Positions 44,887 through 53,357 of a DNA stretch of 64,000 nt are shown here, one piece after another. The translations under genes and the position numbers were made by a program. Under the pieces are notes generated by a model. That model searched no databases. It was not told where the DNA came from and saw nothing but the letters and a program-made list of their open reading frames with translations. Source of the DNA: Pseudorhodobacter antarcticus (lineage in GTDB: Bacteria > Pseudomonadota > Alphaproteobacteria > Rhodobacterales > Rhodobacteraceae); the NCBI GenBank assembly GCA_945860375.1, contig CAMAQR010000003.1:62001-126000 (forward strand), given 5' to 3'. The stretch's first letter is position 1. Each line of letters opens with the position of its first letter.

Positions 44887-45330
44887 TCAGACGGATTGAC
44901 GGCGGGGCAAGGCTTGCAGCCAGCGGGCCAGCACGATGCCCGCCCCCATCGCGATCAGGAACAAGGCGGTTGGCCACGGTGCAAAGCCCAAAGCCGGCAC
45001 TGCACCACCGGGACAAAAGCCTGAAATGCCCCAACCGATGCCAAACAGCGCTGACCCGCCAACCAGTTTTGTATCGATGACACGCAAGCTTGGCAGGTGA
45101 AAGCTGGTGTCAAACAGCGGCATCGAGCGGCTGGCGAACGTCAGACGATAGCCAATGACCGTGGTGATCAAAGCGCCGCCCATTACCAACGCAAGGCTGG
45201 GATCCCATGTTCCAATCGGGTCAAAGAAGTTCAACACTTTGGCCGGGTTGCCCATGCCGGAAATCGCGATGCCAAGCCCAAAAATCAGCCCGGCGACCAA
45301 GGCGGAAAGGTTGCGTTTCATGGGGTTCAT
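44887..45330 (-). CDS. YeeE/YedE-type sulfur transporter subunit (PmpB-like)
   Basis: A 147-residue inner-membrane protein with four hydrophobic helices and the conserved Cys in GISGFCPGGAVPALG, the DUF6691/YeeE signature. The paired half-size proteins PmpA/PmpB are thought to move sulfur compounds such as thiosulfate or persulfide sulfur. The ATG overlaps the stop of the other half-protein (TTCATG on the plus strand), so they are translationally coupled and likely form a heteromeric channel. The MBL gene begins 20 bases downstream. Confidence 0.88.
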   Translation of the reverse strand: MNPMKRNLSALVAGLIFGLGIAISGMGNPAKVLNFFDPIGTWDPSLALVMGGALITTVIGYRLTFASRSMPLFDTSFHLPSLRVIDTKLVGGSALFGIGWGISGFCPGGAVPALGFAPWPTALFLIAMGAGIVLARWLQALPRRQSV

Positions 45331-45752
45331 GCTCCAAAGCCGTGGCGGATCAGGGTGACTGTGGCGAAGGTGGTGGCCATGAATGTGGCCATAGCGACCA
45401 TAGATCGGGGTGACAACCGCGCCAGCCCGCAAATGCCATGGCCCGAGGTGCAGCCAGAGCCATAGGTCACTCCGACGCCCACGATGATGCCGCCAGCTGC
45501 CAGCAAAACGCCGTTTGTCGGTGAGGCAAAGCTGAATTCAGCCCCCAGAAGGATAGCGACCAGCGGGGCAAAAATGGCTCCGGCCAAAAAGGCCACGCGC
45601 CAGTGATTTTCAGGTTTTTGCGGCTGCATCGCACCATCCAGTATCGCGGTCATTCCGGCGATGCGACCGTTGAAGGCCATCAAGATCACGGCAGCAAGCC
45701 CGATCAGCATGCCGCCAACAAGCGAGGCGTAGGGTGTAAACTGCGTAACCAT
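45327..45752 (-). CDS. YeeE/YedE-type sulfur transporter subunit (PmpA-like)
   Basis: A 141-residue inner-membrane protein with four helices and the signature YGSGCTSGHGICGLARLSPRS, whose Cys-x6-Cys pair is thought to relay sulfur through the pore. It is first of the sulfur operon and divergent to the broken ArsR-type regulator, with a 288-bp shared region. The GGAG site is 11 bases upstream of the ATG. Confidence 0.9.
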   Translation of the reverse strand: MVTQFTPYASLVGGMLIGLAAVILMAFNGRIAGMTAILDGAMQPQKPENHWRVAFLAGAIFAPLVAILLGAEFSFASPTNGVLLAAGGIIVGVGVTYGSGCTSGHGICGLARLSPRSMVAMATFMATTFATVTLIRHGFGA

Positions 45753-46018
45753 GGTTGCTTCGACTCCAGATTTCAGGGGCGGCGTGGGCTTCTGCGCGCA
45801 GATGGTTCAAGTTCTGACAGCTTTTGACTTTTGGCAAGCGCCCAACTTTGGCAGGGGCAAGGCAGTCAGGAAACGGCACCCAAGGGCGTCGGATACCGCT
45901 TGCGCGGCCACGATAACCCAAACAGGCACTCGACAAACCCAGAAATTGCCATTTCAACTCCAGCAAATTGAGTGTCATCGGCCAGTATCTGCGCAATCTC
46001 CAAAGCGTCAAGCATGCA

Positions 46019-46034
46019 AACCTACCGCTAGGTT
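46019..46034. promoter_or_regulatory. Inverted repeat directly upstream of the sulfur regulator
   Basis: AACCTA-CCGC-TAGGTT, a perfect 6-bp-arm inverted repeat, ends 6 bases before the regulator ATG. An ArsR-family dimer could bind it for autoregulation. It does not match the BigR consensus I know (AT-rich), so this is a candidate only. Confidence 0.45.
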
Positions 46035-46040
46035 GAAACT

Positions 46041-46330
46041 ATGCATCCGGTAGAAGCCAAGGCCGAAAAAGTTGCGGCGACCCTGACCGCCATGGCAAAC
46101 CCCAAACGGCTGATCGTGATGTGCACCTTGCTGGGGGTGAAAAGTCGGTTGGTGATCTGGCCGAGATCGTTCAGTTGACCCCGGCCGCGCTGTCGCTGTA
46201 TCTGGGAAAATTGCGCGCTTTGCGCCTGGTGTCCGCGCGCCGGGATGGTCAGACCATCTATTGCAGCCTTGCCAGCAGTGAAGTACGGGTCGTTCTCGAC
46301 ACGCTTTGCCGGGTTTGTTGCAACGATTGA
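46041..46330 (+). pseudogene. ArsR-family regulator, BigR/SqrR-like, frameshifted
   Basis: The first frame (ATG at 46041) gives KVAATLTAMANPKRLIVMCTLL, the ArsR start including the conserved Cys of BigR/SqrR-type persulfide sensors. It runs off at LGVKSRLV. The correct continuation GGEKSVGDLAEIVQLTPAALS, then KLRALRLVSARRDGQTIYCSL, lies in another frame and ends with LCRVCCND, which carries the second sensor-cysteine region. A run of five Gs near 46130-46136 would need six Gs to join both. Everything else is intact, so this is a very recent loss or a sequence error. If functional it would repress the divergent sulfur operon until persulfide forms a Cys-Cys polysulfide bridge. Confidence 0.82.
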
Positions 46331-46539
46331 TGCCCATCGCCGGGTTTGAACCAACGGATCAACTGCCTCAATCCACAGATTGAACCGGTCATGATAGCGA
46401 CCAGTTTACAGACATTCCTACCGGGTCGAAGCGCAGCAGAGTGACTTCCCGCCTTTGCGTGTCTTGGTCTTGGCCTTGCCGCCGGGCAACAGTTTCCTCG
46501 TGGCCGTGATGATGTGCCACCAGTTCAAAGCGGGAAACG
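46331..46539. other. Short intergenic stretch between sulfur regulator and dnaE2
   Basis: About 210 bases between the convergent regulator and dnaE2, with no gene or clear terminator hairpin recognised. Confidence 0.4.
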
Positions 46540-49500
46540 TCAATGGAAATCCCGGCTTGGAAACAGCTTCTTGGCCTGCTCACGCGGGTGATGCGCCGCA
46601 GTCTTCCCCCGGCTGACCACGGGGCGTCTGGTTTCATCGGCGCGGCCATCATTGGAGTCGATGATCATGGGGCGGCCCAGCGTCGCCAGCAGGGGCGAGA
46701 CATCCTCGACGATCTCGGCAATCAGGTGGGTGGTGGGGCCATCGCGCTGCACCCGACCCGTCACCCGCACCAAGCGCCCGGCGATCACGGCCTTGCGGAA
46801 CGTCTCATAGACCTGTTTCCACACGATCACATTGGCGGTGCCGGTTTCATCCTCCAGCGTCAGAAAGATCACCCCCGCCGCAGTGCCGGGGCGTTGGCGG
46901 GCGATGACAAGGCCAGTGACCGACACGCGGCCCTTGGCCTGCGACAGCCGGTTATGGGGCAGGCTTTCGGGCAGGCGCGGGCGCAGCAGTTCCATCGGAT
47001 GCGCCCGTAAGGACAGGCGCAGCGACAGGTAATCCTCAATCACTTCTTGGCCCAAGGTCATTTGCGGCAGGTTGACGGCGGGTTCCATACCCCCCTCGCC
47101 ATCTGGGCCAAACAGCGGCAAAGGGGCCGGGGCCTTCAGCGCCTTGGCCGCCCAAAGCGCATCACGGCGGGTCAGGTTCAGGGCGGCAAAGGCGTCGCCT
47201 TCGGCCAACCGCTCCAGCGTGTCGGGATGCACACCCGCGCGCCGCCACAGGCTTTCGACATCCGGATAACCGTTGCCGCGCGCTGCCACGATCCACGACG
47301 CATCCTCCTCACGCAGGCCCTTGATCTGCCGAAACCCCAAGCGAAGCGCCAGCCCGCCGTCGGTGCGGGGTTCCAGAGTGCACTCCCATTGCGAATGGTT
47401 GACCGAAATCGCCCGCACCTCGACCCCGTGATCGCGGGCATCGCGCACCAGTTGCGCGGGAGCGTAAAACCCCATCGGTTGGCTGTTCAGCAGCGCGCAG
47501 GTGAACACCGCCTGATGGTGGCATTTGAGCCAAGCGGAGATGTAGACCAGCCGCGCGAAACTGGCGGCATGGGATTCGGGGAAGCCATAGCTGCCAAAGC
47601 CTTCGATCTGCGCGAAACACCGGGTGGCAAAATCGGCGTCATAGCCGCGCGCCAGCATGCCGGAGACGAAGCGGTCGCGGAAACCGCCGATGGTGCCCAT
47701 GCGCTTGAAGGTGGCCAAAGATCGCCGCAGCCGGTCGGCTTCCGAAGGCGTAAAGCCTGCCGCCACCACCGCAATCTGCATCGCCTGTTCCTGAAACAAT
47801 GGCACGCCGTAAGTGCGCGCCAACACCTCCATCAGGGCGGGGCCAAGGTCTTCGACCGGCTCGCGCCCCATGCGGCGGTTGATGAAGGGATGCACCATGC
47901 CACCCTGAATCGGACCGGGGCGGACGATGGCCACCTCACAGACCAGATCGTAGAATTTGCGGGGACGCATGCGGGGCAGAAAGTTCAGCTGCGCCCGGCT
48001 TTCGACCTGAAACACCCCAATCGCGTTGGCGCGGCACAGCATGTCATAGATCGGCGGGTCTTCGGGCGGGACATTGGCCAGCGTCAGCTTTTGACCGCGA
48101 TGATTGGCCAGCAGCGTGAACGCCTTGCGAATGCAGGTCAGCATCCCCAGCGCCAGAATATCGACCTTGAGCAGACCCAGCGCGTCGATGTCGTCCTTGT
48201 CCCATTCGATGATGGTGCGATCTTCCATCGCGGCATTCTCAATCGGGCAAAGTTCATCCAGCCGCCCGTGGGTGATCACGAAACCGCCGACGTGTTGGGA
48301 CAGATGGCGCGGAAAGCCGATGATTTCCGCGATCAGTTTTGCGGCCAGGATCATGCGGTTGTCGGTGGGGTCCAGCCCCGCATCGCGCATCCGGTCCTCA
48401 TTGGGGGCGGCAGAAGACCAGCCCCAGATCTGCCCCGACAGCCGCGCGATCACGTCTTGGGACAGGCCCATGACCTTGCCCACCTCGCGGATGGCGGCGC
48501 GACTGCGAAAATGAATCACCACCGCCGTCAGCCCTGCACGTTCGCGGCCATAACGTTCATATATCCACTGAATCACCTCTTCGCGGCGTTCGTGTTCGAA
48601 ATCGACGTCAATGTCCGGCGGCTCTCCGCGTTCCTTGCTGATGAACCTCTCAAAGATCAGGGTAATGGATTCGGGGGGCACTTCGGTGATGCCCAGAAGG
48701 TAGCAAACCACCGAATTGGCCGCCGACCCGCGCCCTTGGCACAGGATGCCGCGGGAACGGGCGAATTGCACGATGTCATGCACGGTCAGGAAATAGGGCG
48801 CATATTCGACCTCGCGGATCAGGGTCAGCTCCTTTTCGACCCGGTGCACGATCTTGGGTGGCGGGCCAGCCGGATAGCGCCAGAGCAACCCTTCGCGGGT
48901 CAGGCGTTCAAGGCGGTCTTGCGCGGGCTCATTATCCTGCGCCTCATCCGGGTATTGATAACGCAGATCGTTCAGCCGGAAAGCGCAGCGGTCGGCGATT
49001 TCCACGGTGCGGCGCAGGGCGGCGGGGTGGCGGTGGAACAGCCGCGCCATTTCCGCCCCCGATTTCAGGCGGCGTTCGCCATTGGCCAGCCGCTGCGTGC
49101 CGATATTGTCAATCGTGCAGCCCATGCGCAGGCAGGTCAGCACATCGGCCAAGGGCCTGCGGGCGGATCGGTGCATCAGCACATCGCCCACCGCCACCAT
49201 CGGCAGGTTCGCGCCTTGGGCCAGCAGTGCAAGGCGGTCCAGACGGGCCTGATCGCGGCCATCATAGCGCGGGGCCGCCCCCAGAAAGCATTGGCCCGGA
49301 AAGCGGCGCACCACCGCCTGCAGATCGGCGCAGGTTGGTTTGGGGGTGGTATCCTGCATTGGATCGGGCGGCAGGGCGATCAGAATCATGCCCTGCCCCC
49401 ATTCCAGCAGATCGGCGCGTTGCAAATGGCACTCGCCCTTGGGCGCGCGGCGTTTGCCGATGCTCAACAGCCGGGTCAGCCGCGACCATGCGGGCAGATC

Positions 49501-49989
49501 GGTCGGCAGTGCCAGCCATTCGACGGCACTGTCGGTCAGCACCAGCCGCGACCCCGCGATCAGTTTGGGCAGGGGCGCATCGGTCAGGTTTGGCGCATCG
49601 GTGCCGGTGGAAAAATGCGGCACGGTCTGGCGGCTGGAATGGTCGGTGACTTGCTGCGAGCGGATTTTGGGGCCATCCTGCGCGGCCTCCGTCCGGGCCT
49701 CGGCCTGCATGCGGGTCAATTCCTTCAATGCCGAATAGGCCCGCACCACCCCGGCCAGCGAGTTGCGGTCGGTGATGGCGATGGCCGCAAGCCCCAGTTC
49801 GGCGGCGCGTGTCACCAGTTCTTCGGGGTGTGATGCCCCGGTCAGGAAGGTGAAGTTCGAGGTGACGCAGAGTTCGGCATAGGGTGGGGTGGCCGAAGAT
49901 GGGGTGGCAGAAGGTGGGGGGGCGCTGCCCCCCTCTTGCCCTTTGGGCAATTCACCCCCCGGGATATTTGGGCCAAGATGAACGGTCAT
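46540..49989 (-). CDS. dnaE2: Error-prone DNA polymerase III alpha subunit DnaE2 (ImuC)
   Basis: A 1149-residue C-family DNA polymerase. An N-terminal PHP domain starts at AELCVTSNFTFLTGASHPEEL. The palm carries the catalytic aspartates in PPDIDVDFEHERREEVIQW, with a third expected further on. A helix-hairpin-helix region and an OB fold near the C-terminus (VSVTGLVIARQRPGTAAG) follow. It performs translesion synthesis with ImuA and ImuB in SOS mutagenesis. The ATG overlaps the imuB stop (TGATG). A Pro/Ser-rich low-complexity stretch (about residues 12-35) lies before the PHP domain. It is last in the SRAP-imuA-imuB-dnaE2 operon. Confidence 0.95.
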   Translation of the reverse strand: MTVHLGPNIPGGELPKGQEGGSAPPPSATPSSATPPYAELCVTSNFTFLTGASHPEELVTRAAELGLAAIAITDRNSLAGVVRAYSALKELTRMQAEARTEAAQDGPKIRSQQVTDHSSRQTVPHFSTGTDAPNLTDAPLPKLIAGSRLVLTDSAVEWLALPTDLPAWSRLTRLLSIGKRRAPKGECHLQRADLLEWGQGMILIALPPDPMQDTTPKPTCADLQAVVRRFPGQCFLGAAPRYDGRDQARLDRLALLAQGANLPMVAVGDVLMHRSARRPLADVLTCLRMGCTIDNIGTQRLANGERRLKSGAEMARLFHRHPAALRRTVEIADRCAFRLNDLRYQYPDEAQDNEPAQDRLERLTREGLLWRYPAGPPPKIVHRVEKELTLIREVEYAPYFLTVHDIVQFARSRGILCQGRGSAANSVVCYLLGITEVPPESITLIFERFISKERGEPPDIDVDFEHERREEVIQWIYERYGRERAGLTAVVIHFRSRAAIREVGKVMGLSQDVIARLSGQIWGWSSAAPNEDRMRDAGLDPTDNRMILAAKLIAEIIGFPRHLSQHVGGFVITHGRLDELCPIENAAMEDRTIIEWDKDDIDALGLLKVDILALGMLTCIRKAFTLLANHRGQKLTLANVPPEDPPIYDMLCRANAIGVFQVESRAQLNFLPRMRPRKFYDLVCEVAIVRPGPIQGGMVHPFINRRMGREPVEDLGPALMEVLARTYGVPLFQEQAMQIAVVAAGFTPSEADRLRRSLATFKRMGTIGGFRDRFVSGMLARGYDADFATRCFAQIEGFGSYGFPESHAASFARLVYISAWLKCHHQAVFTCALLNSQPMGFYAPAQLVRDARDHGVEVRAISVNHSQWECTLEPRTDGGLALRLGFRQIKGLREEDASWIVAARGNGYPDVESLWRRAGVHPDTLERLAEGDAFAALNLTRRDALWAAKALKAPAPLPLFGPDGEGGMEPAVNLPQMTLGQEVIEDYLSLRLSLRAHPMELLRPRLPESLPHNRLSQAKGRVSVTGLVIARQRPGTAAGVIFLTLEDETGTANVIVWKQVYETFRKAVIAGRLVRVTGRVQRDGPTTHLIAEIVEDVSPLLATLGRPMIIDSNDGRADETRRPVVSRGKTAAHHPREQAKKLFPSRDFH

Positions 49990-51473
49990 CAGGCAAATTC
50001 CCCCTGCACCGACCACCCGGGGGATTGCGGCGTGGTGAACAGCCACAGGCGCGGGCCTTCCTGGGTTTCAATCCGCCAATAGTCGCGCAAACCGCTGCGC
50101 CATGCCGGGTCATCGAACCACCATTCCGGCGCGATGCGTTCGGGGCCGGTGGCGCGCAGGGTGGTGAAGCGCATGCGCCGCCAGCGGAAAGACGCGGGCG
50201 GGTTGCCAGAGGCGACGGTGGCGGGCTCAGGCGGAAACAGGGTGATGGGGCGGGTGGGCCCTGATGAAACGGGGTCTTCGGCGGGGGTGGAATAGGCGGC
50301 GGGGGCCAGCACAAAGCTGCGTTCCGGGATCAGACTGTCAGCGGGCAGCAGCCGCTGCACCCGGTCAAAGCCGATGCGGTTGCCGACCGAGGACAGCAGA
50401 TCTGCCAGCGCGTCTTGATGCCGGATGGTCGGGCCGCCACCGTTCTGCCCCGATATCTGTTCGGGGGCCATGCCTTCGGTCAGCGGCGCGGACAGGCGCA
50501 GCGCATCGATGCCATAGCCCGAGTCCACCTCATCGACGCCCTTGGCGAACAGCGCCGCGATGCGCAATGGGTCGCGCATCGGGCGGGCGAGGCCAATTTC
50601 CACCACCACCGTGCCACGATCCACCCGGCGCAGTTCCAGCCGCACCCGCCGCGCGCCCATCCGGTGCAGCGCCAGCTTGGCGCAAAGGCGATCCAGCAGG
50701 CGCGCAAGGCCTGCCATGACGTCGTCTTGCTTGCCGATCGGTTCCGGCAGCGTCATCCGCACCCCGAAATGCGGGGCATCGGGTTCCCCGCCCACGGGTT
50801 CGGACTGCGCGCCCAAGGCCTGATCCAGCCGCAGCATCAGGCCCGCGCCAAAGCGCCGCACCAAGGGCGCGCGCGGCAGCGGGATCAGATCGGCGATCCG
50901 CATCAATCCCATGCGCGACAGCCCCTCGGTGGTGTCTTGGTCGACGCGCAGCGCGGTGACGGGCAGATGCCCGATGCCCTCAACCAGTCGCCCATCGGGC
51001 ACGATGCCGCCGCCGTGCCGGGCCAGCGCATGGGCTGCGCCGCGGGTGCCGGCAATGGCGCTGACGGCATGCAGCCCGGCCCGGTCCAGCCGCACCTGCA
51101 GATCGTCGCGTAAATCCGCCTCGCCGCCAAACAGATGCGGCACGCCGGAAATATCGGCCATCAGGCCATCGATACCATCATTGCCGACCATCGGCGCATA
51201 ACGCCCGGCCCAACGCCGCAAAGACGCCAGCGCCGCCGCCTCGCGCGCCAGATCGGCGGGACGGGTGGCAATGTCGGGGCAAATCGCGCGGGCATCGGCC
51301 AAAGCCATGCCGCGCCGCAAGCCCCGCGCAATGGCGGCCAGATTAACGCAATGCAGATGATCACTGTTGCCTGACCGATGGGTCAGCGCAAACGGCCCCT
51401 CAACGGGGCGCAACCGCAGGCTCGAGTCGCTGGCGAGCCTCGGAAACCATATGGACAGCAGTCGTCGCGCCAT
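49989..51473 (-). CDS. imuB: ImuB, inactive Y-family DNA polymerase
   Basis: A 494-residue Y-family-like protein. The first catalytic motif is ILSLWFPRL-like (here LLSIWFPRL) instead of a D-x-D-containing motif. The S-x-D-E pair is replaced by GNDGIDGLMADISG, so the polymerase active site is missing as usual in ImuB. An ImuB C-terminal DUF6504-like tail (FRWRRMRFTTLRATGPERIAPEWW) is present. ImuB is the hub that joins DnaE2, ImuA and the beta clamp. It overlaps imuA by 74 bases in another frame. Confidence 0.93.
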   Translation of the reverse strand: MARRLLSIWFPRLASDSSLRLRPVEGPFALTHRSGNSDHLHCVNLAAIARGLRRGMALADARAICPDIATRPADLAREAAALASLRRWAGRYAPMVGNDGIDGLMADISGVPHLFGGEADLRDDLQVRLDRAGLHAVSAIAGTRGAAHALARHGGGIVPDGRLVEGIGHLPVTALRVDQDTTEGLSRMGLMRIADLIPLPRAPLVRRFGAGLMLRLDQALGAQSEPVGGEPDAPHFGVRMTLPEPIGKQDDVMAGLARLLDRLCAKLALHRMGARRVRLELRRVDRGTVVVEIGLARPMRDPLRIAALFAKGVDEVDSGYGIDALRLSAPLTEGMAPEQISGQNGGGPTIRHQDALADLLSSVGNRIGFDRVQRLLPADSLIPERSFVLAPAAYSTPAEDPVSSGPTRPITLFPPEPATVASGNPPASFRWRRMRFTTLRATGPERIAPEWWFDDPAWRSGLRDYWRIETQEGPRLWLFTTPQSPGWSVQGEFA

Positions 51474-51987
51474 TCCAGTCTACAACCCAATCGTTAATTG
51501 TTCCCTTTTTGTTCTTAGTAATGGACCAGTGATGCAGAGTCGAGTCCACTGCGGTCGCAGGCAGCGGTTCGCAATTCCAGCGGGTTTCGGTGGCATTGCT
51601 GCCCGCATCTTGCCGGATCAGCATCAGGCCGGTGGTGCGCCCCGCCTCGGCGGCCAGTTGCAGACGACGGCCTACGGTCAGCGACAGCGGGCTGGACGGT
51701 TCGGCAATCACCAGACTGATCGGGGCTGCGCGCAACGATTCCTCGACACACCACAGCAGATCGGTTTCGCCAACCGGGCGCAGCAGGTGCAGCCGTTCGC
51801 CCACGCCTTGCGGCAGGCCGCGCAGCATCGGCAGTTCGGGCATGTGCGAGGGCACGATCCAGACCAAAGGCCCCGGATGCCGCGCCGCCTGAAACAGCGC
51901 AAAGGCGCGGCGGCCCCGGCCCTCGGCCTCATGCACGCGTTGGCGCAGCAGGGTCAGCGGGTCGGCTGGGGCGGGGTCAAACCGCAT
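51400..51987 (-). CDS. imuA: ImuA, RecA/SulA-like mutagenesis protein
   Basis: A 195-residue ImuA-family protein with the motif PLVWIVPSHMPELPMLRGLPQG and a core similar to the RecA/SulA fold, without a full Walker A. The start MRFDPAP overlaps the 3' end of the SRAP gene. Its 3' end overlaps imuB. It acts with ImuB and DnaE2 in SOS mutagenesis. The protein is at the short end of the family range, but its C-terminal block TTAVHMVSEARQRLEPA is normal. Confidence 0.9.
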   Translation of the reverse strand: MRFDPAPADPLTLLRQRVHEAEGRGRRAFALFQAARHPGPLVWIVPSHMPELPMLRGLPQGVGERLHLLRPVGETDLLWCVEESLRAAPISLVIAEPSSPLSLTVGRRLQLAAEAGRTTGLMLIRQDAGSNATETRWNCEPLPATAVDSTLHHWSITKNKKGTINDWVVDWNGATTAVHMVSEARQRLEPAVAPR

Positions 51988-52654
51988 CTTCGCGCACGCC
52001 TTCCGCCACAATCTGCAGCATGCCATCTGGCAGGGGGCGTTGCAATTGCAAGGCATCGGCGGCAGGTGCTGTCAGCCAGCGCCGCCAGTCCTCTGCCTTC
52101 GTCAGGATCACTGGCATCGCCTTGGGATGCACCGGGGCCACCTCGGCATTGGGGGCGTAGGTCAGAAAGGCGAACAGGTCTGTCGTCACCTTGCCTTCCT
52201 TCAGCTTGCGCACCGATGTCCATTCGGTGTGCAGCCCCGCGAAAAACGCCAAGGGCCGATCGGCGCCAAGTGCGAACCAGACCGGGTGATTGCGCGCAGC
52301 CCCCGTGCGGCTGTCGATCTCGGAAAAGCTGGTGAAGGGCACAAGGCAGCGGTTTTGCACCCCCAGCCAGCGCCGCCAATGCGGCGAGGCCACGTTGCGG
52401 ATGTTGGTGACGCCCGGATCAGTGCGCTTGCCTTCCAAAAACACCTGCGGCGTGGGCATCCCCCAACGCGCGCGTGTCAACTGCCAGCCCTGCGGCCCCG
52501 GACGGATGATCGGGGCGGCGTAGTCGGGAAATATCCCGGCCATTGGCGGCAGATTGCCCGCCAGATCAACCAGATCCTCGCCTTCGGCAACCATGTCGTC
52601 AAACACATGCCGCATCGCGTCCTGGCTTTTGGTCTGCGAGTAAAGATTGCACAT
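51977..52654 (-). CDS. SOS response-associated peptidase (SRAP, YedK/HMCES-like)
   Basis: A 225-residue SRAP-domain protein. The catalytic Cys2 follows the initiator Met (MCNLYSQTKS), which fixes the start. Asn in the NIRNVASP block, Glu in SFSEIDSRTG and His in VAPVHPKAMPVIL match the family triad. SRAP proteins form a thiazolidine crosslink with abasic sites in single-stranded DNA and protect them. Its place upstream of imuA, behind a LexA box, puts abasic-site protection and mutagenic bypass under one SOS promoter. Confidence 0.93.
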   Translation of the reverse strand: MCNLYSQTKSQDAMRHVFDDMVAEGEDLVDLAGNLPPMAGIFPDYAAPIIRPGPQGWQLTRARWGMPTPQVFLEGKRTDPGVTNIRNVASPHWRRWLGVQNRCLVPFTSFSEIDSRTGAARNHPVWFALGADRPLAFFAGLHTEWTSVRKLKEGKVTTDLFAFLTYAPNAEVAPVHPKAMPVILTKAEDWRRWLTAPAADALQLQRPLPDGMLQIVAEGVREDAV

Positions 52655-52690
52655 GGGACGATCCGGAGAATCACGAAGGCGGGTGAATGG

Positions 52691-52705
52691 GAACATTGGC
52701 AGAAC
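52691..52705. promoter_or_regulatory. LexA (SOS) box upstream of SRAP-imuA-imuB-dnaE2
   Basis: GAAC-ATTGGCA-GAAC, a perfect match to the alphaproteobacterial LexA site GAAC-N7-GAAC (reading GTTC-N7-GTTC in the operon direction). It ends 36 bp before the SRAP start codon. Confidence 0.88.
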
Positions 52706-53357
52706 ATCATGGTTAAGGGAAGGCTTGCTCTGCCCTTGAAAAAGCCACTTCAAGCCTCGCCATTGCTGACCTGAATGAATAGCTGCCAGTTTCCCAGACG
52801 CCTTGCAGTTTCAGTTTCCGCTGCGGCTCGCAGGCGATTGGTGACAGCATCCCGTTCCTGACGTGGGTGCGCTGCGGGTTGCAGAAGAATGTGATGTGGT
52901 CCGTTGGCCATCAGGCGAACACAGAGCGCCCTGCTTCTTCTCGGGTGCCCGAGCCGGTGATGTTCTGACGCGGGTGCAGGGTGCCGGAAGACAGGTCCCG
53001 GCACAGTTTGGCGCCCAAGATCGGGTCGGAAAAGAAGGCGTTGAGGGTGATCTGGTCGGTTCCCGCCTCGGTCCAGAGGGTGACAAGGTCGAGCAGGTCA
53101 GCGCTGTTTTCGTCGGCATCGAGCGATGGGGCGAGCGGGACGGTGACGATGGAGGCTGTAGAGATATCGGCCGGCTGTAGAACCGGGTTTCACATTTAAG
53201 CGGTTCAATACCGGCGGCCAAGCCGCGTCAGATTGTCGCTCCGCGCAAAAAAAGCTTTAAATTTCATAGTCATGCACCTGTTACATGCATCGACTAACCG
53301 CATGTGCAGTTCGGCTGTGTAATTTCGCGCACCCGCACATTTGGGGTTAACTCTGTG
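52706..53357. other. Intergenic stretch before the spermidine/putrescine-type importer
   Basis: About 650 bases. A minus-strand frame without ATG gives VTVPLAPSLDADENSADLLD followed by LVTLWTEAGTDQITLNAF, which reads like protein but has no start, no ribosome site and no family I recognise; no gene is called. The last ~120 bases should hold the importer promoter. Confidence 0.45.

Noticed and set aside
46540..52056. Possibility that imuB encodes an active DinB polymerase
   Set aside because: The acidic catalytic residues are missing and the operon context is that of the inactive ImuB.
52940..53190. Minus-strand frame reading LVTLWTEAGTDQITLNAF
   Set aside because: Coding-like in appearance but no initiation codon with a ribosome site and no recognisable family.
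53265..53310. Repeated ATGCA words upstream of the spermidine/putrescine-type importer
   Set aside because: Copies are few, short and not symmetric; consistent with chance.
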